From Gymnopilus junonius (taxonomy: Eukaryota > Basidiomycota > Agaricomycetes > Agaricales > Galerinaceae), in contig JADNYJ010000289.1 of assembly GCA_015501075.1 (NCBI GenBank), positions 1 through 41,460 of the forward strand: a DNA stretch of 41,460 bases, written 5' to 3'. Shown here one piece after another: positions 31,621-41,460 of this stretch. Position numbers and translations under genes: made by a program. Every line of letters begins with the position of its first letter. The stretch's first letter is position 1. The notes under the pieces were generated by a model. That model was not told the origin of the DNA. It saw nothing but the letters and a program-made list of their open reading frames with translations, and did no database searches.

Positions 31621-33847
31621 TCATACAGTCACAGCAGGCATGTAGAATACTGGATGAAGTTGCAATGTTTCATGCGTCACAGTATTATCTTTATCGGTAA
31701 CTTCTGTTTCAATAAAAACAGTACCAAATCCATCGACAAAGGCTATGCCATTAGCAGTTTGGACCTTTGGTCTTTCTTTGCTTGGAAATTTGGAAAGTTC
31801 TGAGAAGTCAGAGATTTGTCCAGAAAAATGCATGGATGCTCCAGAATCTACAAGCCATTCCTCAAATGTCTTTTCGTGTTCCTTTCCCTTACAGTTCACA
31901 CAAGAGACAACATGATCAAGATATATATTGTAGATAGTAAATAAATTTAATTTACTATCTACCCCATACAGCGTATTAATACCTGTGGGTTGATCAGTTA
32001 GTATCTTGTCAACATGTGAACAAGAGGGTACTTGCCAATCCAGATGAGGGAGGAGCACTGAATCGCCATGATTCTGCTCGATCTCATCCTCATAGGAGAT
32101 CAGGTCCGAATCCTGCATCATCTTGTACATATCGTCCCGGCTCTGTTGAGCCATTTTAGTGATGACATTCCCATCTGCACCAATATAGTGCGATCTGAGA
32201 TGAAGGGACTCACCGATCAGCAGTGGCAGCGGAACATCTTCTTCCCCAAAGGAGATATACTCCTCGTCATCGTCCACATAGGCGAGATCGCCTTGTGACA
32301 CTACCCCATGCATCTGATTCCAATCTTCCACCATAAGCAGTTCGGAATCGACTGCCATGTGAGAAGGATCTGGGGTCGGCACCCAATAGGGCTCAGGACC
32401 AAAGAGATCATTATAGATCTCGGTCGTCATCGACGACCCTGATGCAACATCCCCTGTGGTGGTGCTACTGTGGATATGCACAGTGCTACTTGTTCCCACA
32501 TCCTCGGCAATCCTACTTGTGCCCATATTAAGGGCGACTTCCTCGAATCTACTCAGGTGGCAATAGTCAGGGTAACCCCGATGCGTGACATAAGGTCCCG
32601 AGATTTCCTAAAAGAGGGATATGGTGCCATTCCCCATGTGGGGTTCTTCCAGGCACCTTCGTGGACTTTGCGAGAGGTAATAGTACCTCTCCCACTAATC
32701 TCAACTACATTGTGAGTAGTGGGGACTGGGCATGATTTCTCTAGTGGCAGGAAATGCGCCGATGATGCGAGCATAAAGGGCTCATCATCTGAGTCCTCAA
32801 CAAAGCGCGCTGACTTCGGTTTGAAGCCAGAGCGGTGGGGTTTCCTCTTAGGATACTCCTTTTTCTGCAAACTGCTGGGGTTACCAGCATTCTGCTGATC
32901 AGAGTGGTGTGGTTCGGGACCTTTCCCTTTGATCGCAGTATTACGCTGCGCATTCGCATTGCTAGCCTGTTGGTTTTTGGGCTGGCTGTCCTTAGGCAGG
33001 TTGAGCTGATTCAGCACATAGAATGTGCCGTGCTTGGGTTGCTCATGCTGCTTAAGGTGCCCAAATCGGGCAGCCCATGTGGTGCGAATGCTGTCAAAGA
33101 GGTCTTTCAGTTCCATATTTGGAACTGAGTTTTGCCTAGTGAAATCTTCCATCATCCGCTGATAAATGGATTCTTGCGACGTGACATTCATGGCAAGTGG
33201 AAGATTCATGAGTAGAACTAGGCACACCATGGATTCAGAAACCATGGGTACCATACCAGTGGAACCAGTTGATGTTGAGGGATTTGCATCATTGATGAGT
33301 GGGAGATGCCCATAGTGGTAATGGAACTTGGCAAGCTGGGGGTTGGGATCGGAGAGATTGATCTTGAGATTCATAAGGACCCTAAAGTCCTTGAGGGTCT
33401 CGATGAATCTCCTTGGAGTACTTTGTCTTGATCCAATCCATGCTTGAGCTGCAGACAGGGTTTTAACCTGGTCCCATATACCAGTATCGAGGCACATGGC
33501 CAAAAGGCCGAGTGCCTTGGAATTCTTGGAGTTGTAGCTCTCCAATTTGTGGTGGTATACTTCTTTGGCAGCAGTCCAGCAAGAGAAGGGGTGTTGTACA
33601 GGTTCAATTCTCCCTGTGTAGGCCTGGTGGCAGGAGTGGTATCGGTGGCATGAGTGCCAGTGGGAAATGAGGGTTCCCTAATTGATTGCTCCAGAGGAGC
33701 AGTAAGGGTGCCTTCAAGGATGGCTTTGATGTCCATATGGAGGATGACTGCCTCCATCTTTGATGCCATTGGCGGTAGTGACAACCATCGAATTTAGGAA
33801 GGTCGAGGTGGTGAAGGAAATGGAAGTGTGTTCTTGACTGAAGACAT
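31621..33847 (-). pseudogene. copia Gag and protease
   Basis: From about 33847 on the minus strand the reading gives LPKFDGCHYRQW and MASKMEAVILHMDIKAILEG (Gag N-terminus), then after a shift near 33540 KALGLLAMCLDTGIWDQVK, QSTPRRFIETLKDFRVLM and a basic, Pro/Gln-rich nucleocapsid-like stretch (32820-33010). A further break near 32550 leads to an acidic linker and the protease active site WLVDSGASMHFSG (about 31850). Gag would form the particle and protease would process it. A canonical CCHC knuckle was not seen. Two or more frameshifts make it inactive. Confidence 0.8.
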
Positions 33848-34039
33848 TGTTGAGTTGTTTGGATGGTTGGAATTTCTGTTAAGAAAAAGGCTGGGTTGAG
33901 TCAGCGACAGGTGTGTAAGAAGCATGCTAAATAAGGAAACACTGCTAAAAATACCTGTGCCAGACATGGAATTAACCCCTTAAGGGCAATTTGTCCAGAC
34001 AGTAACAGATGTCTGGGCCCACATGACAAGGCCCTATAC

Positions 34040-34262
34040 AATGTTGCGCATGGTAGTGAACAATTGTGGGAGAGCATTCTGTCTTGCGACGAACAGCTGT
34101 GGTTGATGTTCTGCCTGATGGCGAACTATCTTCCCAGGTAGAAGTAAGCTACAGACCAATGCTAAGCAGGTTCTGCACAATGGTGAACTATGCTAGACAG
34201 GTTCTGCCCTAAGGTGAACTCAATGTCCAGCAGGTTCTGCCAATGGCGAACAGTATGCTTTG
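34040..34262 (-). repeat. 31-33 bp tandem repeats in copia leader
   Basis: A core TTCTGC followed by ATGG(C/T)GAAC recurs at roughly 34076, 34109, 34171, 34202 and 34235 on the plus strand, spaced near 31-33 bp or double that. The array sits between the primer site and gag on the element's minus-strand transcript and has no ORF. Confidence 0.7.
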
Positions 34263-34268
34263 CTATTG

Positions 34269-34280
34269 GGGCCCATAACC
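34269..34280 (-). promoter_or_regulatory. primer-binding site, half tRNA-iMet type
   Basis: On the minus strand GGTTATGGGCCC follows the 5' LTR directly. It is complementary to the anticodon arm of initiator tRNA-Met, not to its 3' end. The same kind of primer, a tRNA cut in the anticodon loop, is known for Drosophila copia. Confidence 0.75.
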
Positions 34281-34374
34281 TATCGAGCAGCAAGTAGTGT
34301 GCTCTGCATAGTATCGTTGTAACTATTATCTTACCTGGGTTGTTAGAGGCTAGTGCTAAGGTGACTACTTAGGT

Positions 34375-34382
34375 ACTACTTA
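34375..34382 (+). repeat. 8-bp target duplication (left) of hAT MITE 2
   Basis: ACTACTTA, repeated at 34950-34957. The other LTR has a single copy at the same position. Confidence 0.92.
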
Positions 34383-34949
34383 TAGGGTTGCAAAGTTCAG
34401 TTCAGAACTAACAGTTGAACCTGAACTGGCTGAACTGAACTGCAGTTCGGATGCAGTTCTGGTTCTCAGTTCGGCTATGGCAGTCAGTTCGAACTGAACT
34501 GAACTGTTTGTTGGGTGTGGTTAAAATTATCAAATTTTGACCTTCAAAAGTGATTATTTTGGCATCAAAAAATTACCATTAGATTCCCATAATGTATAGA
34601 GGACTTCTTAGCACTAATCCCAAGCACTAGATAACATAAAATAATTCTTAAAATGATTTTATTTATTGTGTGAGGACATGAGTTACATGACACTACCCAA
34701 TGCTTGAAAATCAGTAAATAATATACTGTTTTGTACATATAGCAATGTCCAATGATAGAAGATAGACATATCTATAGTCTATCTACTATTTCAAAGCCTC
34801 AGATGAAAGGAAATTTTATGTTCTGGCCATTGCCAGTTCAGAACAGTTCGAACCAGTTTGAACTGAGAACTGAACTGAACTGGGAAGTTCAGTTCTCAGT
34901 TCAGAAAATTGGCCAAAGAACTGAACTGAACTGAACTTCGGCAACCCTA
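34383..34949. mobile_element. non-autonomous hAT element (MITE 2), 567 bp
   Basis: Begins TAGGGTTGCAAAGTTCAGTTC. The complement of its end is TAGGGTTGCCGAAGTTCAG. The flanking 8-bp duplication ACTACTTA and the empty site in the sister LTR prove a discrete insertion. Both ends are packed with GTTCAGTTC / GAACTGAAC motifs. No transposase ORF is present. Its terminus and subterminal motifs differ from MITE 1, so the two probably respond to different hAT transposases. Confidence 0.93.
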
Positions 34950-34957
34950 ACTACTTA
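34950..34957 (+). repeat. 8-bp target duplication (right) of hAT MITE 2
   Basis: ACTACTTA, same as 34375-34382. Confidence 0.92.
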
Positions 34958-35501
34958 GAAGTGCAAATGACCTGGATTAGGATGCTGTTTAGAGCGTCCT
35001 TATATACCTACAGGACATGCAGTGACTAACTACATATGAGTAATGCATAAGGCAATTACTCAGCTAATTACTATGTAATTACTAATATCTACTCATAAGA
35101 TGAGTAATATGCTCACTAAGTGATCACATGTTTAAGTCATATAAGATGACTGTGATACTCTGTCTCACTGGATCTAGTCACATATAGATGCATCTGATCA
35201 TGCGTGTCATGTGAGTCATGTGATGTAGTCACATGGACACTTATCATGTCAACAATTATTATCAAACCCAAATAGTATATAAATTGTAGCTAGCCTACTG
35301 TACTCTTTAGCTTGTTCTTGAGAATCTACTCTCTTGTATCAGCCAGAGCAAACTTGAACTTCTAAGGCAATCTTCTATCGAAGACAATACCTTAGTTGAC
35401 TTCATCGAATGAACTCTATGACTACTATGCTAGTCCTTATCTTATCAGATTAGGATCTATCATCAACGTCATAACAGAAGAACAAGCTATCACCTCATCC
35501 A

Positions 35502-36815
35502 ATGCTTCTGCCTAGCAAGCATTATCCACCGACATTATGGCTCAAGAAGAGGACAATTGCCACTAACTTTAGTGATGAAGAATTCTCTGACCCAAACACT
35601 GACCAAACCTCTGATGCAGGCACATCTGATGAATACGAAACACCACCTGAAGGAGACAAACCTTCATTAACCCGATTGACTTTCTTTGGATCTACCGTCC
35701 AAGAACCCAGCATATTAAGACACGACTTTGAATCTTTGCTAGATACACTACTCAGATCTCAACCCATCTTTTACCCAATGAACAAACCCGAGATGCCAGG
35801 AGAATCTTCTGACACCATCCCCGCTCCCTCCTCCTCCAGTGGAAAAGGATTAGGAATCATTCCTACACCCTTCTCCAGAGACCGTTCCAAAGTCCTAACC
35901 TTCTCCCAAGACCTGGGAGATTACCTGGAACTCAATAGGACCTCTACAACACTGATGCCAAGAAAGTCATGTTCATCCTTGGACTTCTCAAGGGAGGAGA
36001 AGCAGAAGCCTGGAAGAAGGCTTGGAGAGGAGATCACATCAAGGACAATGTGAACGCTGCTGGCATACCCACCAGAATGAAAACCAAAAACTACGGCACT
36101 ATCATAGAATTTGAGAAAGCCTTTCTAGAAGCTTTCAAACTGACTGAGATGAAGGACCAAGCATTCTTCGAACTCCGAAACCTGAAGCAGGGAAAAGCTT
36201 CAGCCACTGAATTGAACACCAAGTTCAATGAACTTGTCAAGACTGCCAAGATTCCCACTACCGGAATGAGAGCATTCTAATCAACTACTACATGAACGCC
36301 TTGAACAACTGGCTTCAAGAAAAGATCATGGGACTCGATATACTCCCGACTACACTAGCTGCTTGGCAGCGGAAGGCAGTCGAGTATGACACCCATCGAA
36401 CGAACCTAGCGCACCTCCTAGGCAAGACTACTACCCAAGTGCTGAACAAATGAAAAACTTGGTGGGCTAACATAGCCAAAGAAAACTATGCCCCACACTA
36501 CCATGCCCCGGCATCCTGAATGAACCACCGAGACCCGAATGCCATGGATATTGACAAAATTGATGTCAATGCCATGACCCAGGAAGAATGAAGTGAGCTT
36601 ATGTGAAAAGGGCTCTGCTTCTGATGCAAGAAGCCCGGCATGTCTCTAGAGACTGCCCCAAGAAGGGCAAGAACAGGAGGAACCCTCCACCGAAGAAAAA
36701 CCCTCTCAAAGGGAAAGTGCTCCATGCACACATCAGGTCCCTTATGCAAGACCTCACCAAAGAAGAACACAAAGAAGTGTATGAAATGGGAGACCAAGAG
36801 GGTTTTCAATAAGGA
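35502..36815 (+). pseudogene. gypsy Gag with zinc knuckle
   Basis: An acidic, Ser/Pro-rich N-terminus precedes capsid-like sequence: VMFILGLLKGGEAEAWKKAW, FEKAFLEAFKLTEMKDQAFF and ELRNLKQGKASATELNTKF, then INYYMNALNNWLQEKIMG. The end has the CCHC remnant LCF-stop-CKKP..HVSRDCPKK. Frameshifts occur near 35945, 36265 and 36635. Five TGA codons at 36451, 36517, 36589, 36604 and 36622 lie in one frame, each where CGA gives the expected Arg (for example EE-stop-SELM-stop-KGLCF-stop-CKK). Confidence 0.82.
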
Positions 36816-36820
36816 GATGC

Positions 36821-39092
36821 ATGAGACCAATGTATGCAACTCCTTCTTTAGATATTTATTCTGTAGTCTCAGCTCGAATTGAAAATAAATCACTCCAATT
36901 GCCCTTTTCATTCGAGACTGAGAACAGAATAAAAATTGTTGGATCCACTCTAGGAGACACTGGAGCAAAAGGGAAGTTCATCAACCAGAACTTCACAAAG
37001 AAACACAACCTGGAAACAAAGGCACTGGAAAAGGAAATCCGAGTCTTCAACATAGATAGAACCCCAAACAAAAAGGAAACCATCAAGTGCTATGTTGATC
37101 TAAAGCTCAACATCAATGAACAACCCCGAATGGAATGACTACTGGTTACTGGCTTAGGAAAACAGAAGATTATTCTTGGCTTTCCCTGGTTCGAAGAAAA
37201 CAACCTAAACATCAACTGGAAAAATGGACACATCAAACTCAACTGGGAGATTAGTACTACTTCCCAAATAGAAGAAGTGCCCGATGAGGAAATCCAACAA
37301 GTTAATCAACTGGATGACTCTTCGGACTTAATCATTTCCTTTTTAGGTAATGAACCTCTTCTGGAAATGAAAGAGATTTGGAATATCCCCAGGACAACAA
37401 TGAAATTTGGATCAATGCAAAACTAACTTCCTCACAAATCTTCACTCAGAAACATGATGCGAAGAAGGAAGAGAAGCCACTCAAGGAAATGATCCCACCG
37501 GAATACCATGAATACCTGGACATCTTCGACAAGGACACCGCCAACCGATTCCCCGAATCTCAATCTTGGGACCATAAGATCGAACTCAAGGAAGGTTTTC
37601 AACCAAAGGTCTTCAAGACTACCCCCTGATGCCCTCGAGGATACTGAACTGGACAAGTTTTTGGAAGAAAACCTGAAGAAAGGATACATCTGACCATCGA
37701 AATCACCTATGGCCTCCCCCTTCTTTTTCGTATCTAAGAAGGATGGAAAACTTCAACCCTGCCAAGACTACCGGTATTTAAATGAATGGACCATTAAGAA
37801 TGTCTATCCTCTCCCTCTGATCCCCAAACTTATGGATAAACTCAAAGGAGCCAAGTATTTCACTAAACTTGACATTCAATGGGGTTATAACAATATATGG
37901 ATCAAGGATGGCGATCAATGGAAAGCAGCATTCAAAATGAATAAAGGACTATTCGAACCAACAGTCATGTTCTTCGGCATGTGCAACTCTCTGGTGACCT
38001 TCCAATTGATGGTGGACTCAATGTTTAAAGACATTGTCCACCAAGGATTTGTCATTATCTACATGGATGATATTCTTATCTTCCACAAAGACAAGAAGAA
38101 ACTGGAACAGATAACAAAGGAAGTCCTTCAAATACTCCAGGACAACAACTTGTATCTGAAGCCCAAAAAATGTGCATTTGCCCAGACAAGAATCAACTAT
38201 CTTGGAATGATTATCCAAGAAGGAACAATCTCGATGGACCCTTCGAAACTCAGCGGTATAGCTGACTGGCTGGAACTGAAAAATGTAAAACAAGTCCAAT
38301 CCTTTCTAGGATTTGGAAACTTTTACAGACGATTTATTCGGAAATATTCGGAAATAGCCTGTGCGCTTAACGAGCTATTGAAGAAAGACCATAGCTTTGA
38401 GTGGAATGAAGATGCCAAGAAATCATTTGAACTACTAAAATGAAAATTCACAGAAGAACCCATCCTAACAATGCCTGACACTGCTAAACAATTCCAGATT
38501 GAATGCAACACATCAAAATACGCATCTGGAGTAGTTTTAACACAGCTTGACAGCAACGGAGACTGACACCCAGTGGCATTTATCTCAAAGATGTTCTCTC
38601 CGACCGAGAGAAATTATGAGATTTATGACAGAGAACTATTGGCTATGATCCGATCCCTCAAAGAATGGTGACACTACTGTACTAAAATGTTCAATCTGTC
38701 AGGCCTTGTGACCTGTGACCGACCTGACGAAATTTTGGTTTCATCAAATTGCCTTTTTGGGCCATTTTTGATGAATTTATAAGCAAATTTAGACCCGGCA
38801 CGCTGTGCCGGGGCCAAATTTTTGAGTTTTTGGCATGACCGGGGCTGAAATTCGACGATTTGAGAGGCCCTGTGACCTGTGACCTGTCGAATTGAATGTT
38901 TTAGTACAGTACATTCAAGGATCGACTTTCACAATGATCATCTATTCTGATCACAAGAATTTGACATACTTCAGAAGTACTCAAAAATTGAATAGATGCC
39001 AAGCAAGATGGTCTCTATTCCTCTCGGAATATGACATCCAACTGGTCCACCTCCCTGGAAGCAAAATGGTACAATCGGATGCCCTCTCATGA
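36821..39092 (+). pseudogene. gypsy protease, reverse transcriptase and RNase H
   Basis: The protease region has TLGDTGAKGKFIN (DTG in place of the usual DSG) and, after TGA at 37136, LLVTGLGKQKIILGFPWFEE. RT follows: MIPPEYHEYLDIFD, a shift near 37620, FFFVSKKDGKLQPCQDYRYL, KLDIQWGYNNIWIKDGD, and FVIIYMDDILIF with catalytic YMDD (about 38060), then FLGFGNFYRRFIRKYSEIA. RNase H gives [32 protein letters not shown] and, after the 38680-38906 insertion, [15 protein letters not shown] at 37691, 38441, 38564, 38669 and 39090 each replaces Arg. The enzyme is dead in this copy. Confidence 0.88.
38680..38906. mobile_element. small foldback/MITE-like insertion in gypsy RNase H
   Basis: It interrupts RNase H between EW-stop-HY and VQYIQGSTF. 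Ends TACTAAAATGTTCAAT and complement TACTAAAACATTCAAT match at 14 of 16, with TA or GTAC at both borders. Inside, GGCC(T/C)TGTGACCTGTGACC occurs near each end in the same orientation, and the centre is a perfect hairpin CCCGGCAC-GCT-GTGCCGGG (38794-38812) extending with mismatches to AAATTT on both sides. About 227 bp, no ORF. A TA duplication would suggest Tc1/mariner, but the class is uncertain. Confidence 0.75.
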
Positions 39093-40500
39093 AGACCGGA
39101 TATGATCCCTGATGAGGATCATGACAACAAAGATAAGATTCTCCTTCCAGAGAATCTATTTATAAACTTGATTGATGCTGATCTCCAAATGGAAATTGCC
39201 CAATCTAGGAAACAGGACAAAGACATAGTGGACACATTGAAACTCCTCACTCAAGAAGGACCTCAAAGTCTCATAAAAGACTTAGATGACTGGGAGACAA
39301 TGCAAATGGAAGGCATCGGTGAATTGATCTTCTACAAGAAGAAGAACTATATTCCTGATGATCAAGAACTATGCAGGAAAATCATCACAATGTACTATGA
39401 CTCGTCACTGCAGGACACCCCGGAGAATTGGAAATGTACAATGCAGTATGACAGGTATACTGGTGGCCCGGAATGCGAATGTTTTCAAGAACTACATCAA
39501 AGGCTGTGGACAATGCCAACAGTTCAAGATCAACCAAAACCCAGTGAATCCCTCCCTACACCTGATTGAAGGAGCCAAATCCATGAGACCATTTGCACAA
39601 TGCTCCATGGATATGATCATGGACCTCCCAAGCATTGACGGATATGATTCTTTATTGATCGTGGTTGATCACAGACTTACAAAGGGGGTAATTATCATGC
39701 CTTGCTCAAAAACTCTTTTGCAAGAAGGAGCGGCATTACTCCTCCAGGACAACCTCTTCAAGTGATTTGGCCTACCAGACAGCATCATTTCTGATAGAGG
39801 ACCCCAATTCACAGCTAGAGCATTCCAAGAACTGCTCAAACTTCTTGGAATCAAGTCGAAATTGTCAACAGCATATCACCCTCAGTCAGATGGTACCACA
39901 GAATGATTCAATCAGGAAATAGAAGTGTACCTTGCTATCTATTGCTCCTCCAACCCGACCACCTGGAAGCAACATGTTGGCACCCTGGAATTTGTCCATA
40001 ATGATCGAAGACATGCAGACAGACAAAGGACCCCATTTGAACTCATGTTTGGAACTAATCCTGTTGCGATTCCCACCACGTTCAAAAACACGAAGTTTCC
40101 CTCTGTAGAGGAGAAACTAAAGAACCTTATCTTGGACAGAAAGGAAGCCCTTGCTGCACATGAACTGGCTAGAGCAAGAATGGCAGATCGATGAAAATCC
40201 AACTTTGTACCATTCAAAGAAGGACAGAAGGTATGGCTCAACTCTAGGAACCTCAAAACGCAGTATAATAAGAAGCTGGCACCGAGAAGAGAAGGACCGT
40301 TCAAGATCAAATGTGTCCTAGGACCTCTCACGTATCAGCTTCAACTGCCAAAGACATGGAGGATTCACGACATCTTCCATGCAACATTGTTGATGCCTTA
40401 CACGGAAACACAGGTTCACAGCTGGAACTTCACACAACCACCCCCTGAAATGATTGATGGAGAACCAGAATACAAGGTCAAACTATTCTGAACCATCGAA
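39093..40500 (+). pseudogene. gypsy integrase
   Basis: After MIPDEDHDNKDKILLPENLF the zinc-binding domain appears in two frames (shift near 39415): YIPDDQELCRKIITMYYD and MFFKNYIKGCGQCQQFK. The core has CSMDMIMDLPSIDGYDSLL (first Asp), [17 protein letters not shown] (second Asp) and [11 protein letters not shown] (Glu). A GPF module RREGPFKIKCVLGPLTYQL and HDIFHATLLMPY close the protein. TGA at 39763, 39904, 40192 and 40489 replaces Arg (TTE-stop-FNQE should be TERFNQE). Integration function is lost. Confidence 0.87.
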
Positions 40501-40560
40501 AGTACAAAACAGATGCTATCAATACCATGTCAAATGGCTCAGCTATCCAATAACTGAACC

Positions 40561-40944
40561 TTGCCAATGCATTGGAGAAACTTAAAGTTTATAAACAACT
40601 TCATCATCTTCCACCATACAACTGAGCCGAAACGCCATGCCCTCTCTACTGAAACAAGTCAAATCCATGCTGTTCCCTCCCCCTCTTCTCTCAAACAACC
40701 CACAATGATCAAAACCATACAAGATCCCGATTGGGATCCAAAAATAAAGCAAATTGGATTTCTGGTCTTTCATGAAGACCCAGACATGAACCGGCTGTGG
40801 AGCGATCATTACCAATACCTCACAGCCCAAGACGCCATCAAGTCATCCACTCCCATTGCCCAGAAGTTAGTGAAACAGGAGTTGAAGAAGACGGAGAAAG
40901 AGCTCAGGAAAACCCTTAAAAAGGCGAAGTTGACCAGGTTTTGA
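40561..40944 (+). CDS. unassigned ORF downstream of gypsy integrase
   Basis: 127 codons, still open in this otherwise decayed element. It starts near a chromodomain-like end and continues with TMIKTIQDPDWDPKIKQIGF, LVFHEDPDMNRLWSDHYQYL and a Lys-rich tail. I do not recognise a domain. It may be the integrase C-terminal extension or a separate third gene of the element. Confidence 0.45.
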   Translation: MPMHWRNLKFINNFIIFHHTTEPKRHALSTETSQIHAVPSPSSLKQPTMIKTIQDPDWDPKIKQIGFLVFHEDPDMNRLWSDHYQYLTAQDAIKSSTPIAQKLVKQELKKTEKELRKTLKKAKLTRF

Positions 40945-41078
40945 ACCCCCAACTCACTCTCAAAACCTTGAACTCCAACCTATTCCAACCAAAATGCCCT
41001 CTTTCTACTCTCGTACTTGTGCCGCTGCCTCTGCTCCCTCTTCCTCTCGCTCTAAAATCTGAGTCCATCTCTCTTAGA

Positions 41079-41460
41079 TGGACTCCTCTTCTGACTCACC
41101 CGACCCTAACAATGCTCCTTCCACCAGATACCCTCCTCCCATCCCCACGGTACATGCTCCCATCTGCTCTGTGAGGACTTCCTCAATTTACTAGATTTCA
41201 TCAACTTTCAACAGTTGACACATAAGGAACTCATCCAGTTCTTTAACCACCCCTGCCACTACTCCACTGCCCTCGAAGTCCTCCAAAGTGATCCCTTCCT
41301 TAGGATACCCTCCGACAATTCAAGCATGAAACTGACTGAACCGCACGCCACCATGAAATACTCAAGGCATCTCAAACAAAGTCCCTCCAGCTATTCGAAA
41401 CCCTTATGCATTTCCAGCTTGAAAGAGCCATCAACCCCCTCCTCATTAGCAGCAGATGAT
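41079..41460 (+). pseudogene. possible additional gypsy-element gene, cut by window edge
   Basis: Reads MDSSSDSPDPNNAPSTRYPP in one frame to about 41190, then after a shift EDFLNLLDFINFQQLTHKEL and FFNHPCHYSTALEVLQSDPF to the window end. The composition is protein-like and the Ser/Asp/Pro-rich start resembles Gag N-termini. Function unknown. It may be an extra ORF between pol and the 3' LTR. Confidence 0.4.

Larger units (their letters stand above)
26405..35254 (-). mobile_element. Ty1/copia LTR retrotransposon with nested insertions
   Basis: Two matching LTRs (26405-26828 and 34281-35254, the latter enlarged by a MITE) enclose, on the minus strand, a primer site, gag, protease, integrase, RT and RNase H, then a polypurine tract. 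The order PR-IN-RT is diagnostic of copia. The pol gene is split between integrase and RT by foreign sequence (about 29117-30564). Several frameshifts and a CGA-to-TGA stop (28304-28306) inactivate it. LTR sequences differ by scattered substitutions, many of them transitions, and small indels, so the insertion is not recent. No clean 5-bp target duplication is seen (left flank ends CTATT, right begins ATTAT). Its right side abuts the gypsy element's 5' end, suggesting insertion into that element's LTR or leader. Confidence 0.88.
34281..35254 (-). repeat. copia 5' LTR, interrupted by MITE
   Basis: It matches the 26405-26828 LTR on both sides of the 34383-34949 insertion. Without the insertion and one 8-bp duplicate it is about 399 bp. 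Differences from the other LTR include GACCTGG for GACTTAG and TACATATG for TATGTATG. Confidence 0.88.
35255..41460 (+). mobile_element. Ty3/gypsy LTR retrotransposon, CpG-decayed, right end outside window
   Basis: Coding order gag, protease, RT, RNase H, integrase on the plus strand, which is diagnostic of gypsy. The 35255-35500 leader has a TATATAA box (about 35277) and is probably the 3' part of its 5' LTR, cut by the copia insertion. The 3' LTR would lie beyond 41460. At least fourteen in-frame TGA codons occur at Arg positions, plus several frameshifts. It is older than the copia element beside it. Confidence 0.85.

Noticed and set aside
34040..34262. CRISPR-like array
   Set aside because: Units are tandem and diverged without unique spacers, and the source is a eukaryotic retrotransposon leader.
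7716..40491. TGA as a reassigned sense codon
   Set aside because: The TGAs fall at Arg positions in decayed repeats only and are mixed with frameshifts. CpG decay of CGA explains them better than a changed code.

Overview
The window looks like a repeat-rich, probably heterochromatic stretch of a basidiomycete (Agaricomycetes, mushroom-forming fungus) nuclear genome. The evidence is short 50-80 nt GT..AG introns, transposon families typical of these fungi (Plavaka-like, KDZ, DUF6589, Tad/I-like LINEs with a C-terminal RNase H domain, Ty1/copia and Ty3/gypsy), and a lineage-specific fungal protein family near 7.3-10.3 kb. I see no intact host housekeeping gene. Almost everything is a mobile element or a decayed gene.

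Layout: 1-970, 3' remnant of a Plavaka-like (CACTA-type) DNA transposon gene. 2385-4374, broken conserved fungal gene of unknown function. 4375-7250, no recognisable gene. 7254-10262, member of a large Agaricomycete hypothetical-protein family with frameshifts and one nonsense codon. 10497-12980, recent LINE-like insertion with a tRNA-like 5' head, poly(A) tail and perfect 16-bp target duplication, nested in an older antisense LINE (RT remnant 12981-13530). About 14721-19660, candidate two-gene mobile element: a RecQ-like helicase (+) and a DUF6589 gene (-), tail to tail, between short inverted repeats. 20159-23120, second copy of the LINE family, minus strand, with an intact RT/RNase H reading frame. 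23211-25517, KDZ transposase lacking its N-terminus. 26405-35254, Ty1/copia element on the minus strand with two LTRs, polypurine tract and a half-tRNA-iMet-type primer site, carrying a nested LTR-like repeat and two non-autonomous hAT elements with 8-bp target duplications. 35255-41460, Ty3/gypsy element (+) running off the right edge, itself containing a small foldback element at 38680-38906.

The strongest cross-cutting signal is mutational. At least 20 in-frame stops in unrelated elements are TGA at positions where CGA (Arg) is expected, which is C-to-T decay at CpG. The two LINE copies stay CpG-rich and nearly free of this, so they are young. With the nesting order this gives a relative chronology of insertions. 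The most novel-looking items are the helicase/DUF6589 pair and the tRNA-headed, endonuclease-less LINE derivative present in two copies. All family calls come from reading translations by eye; no database search was run.
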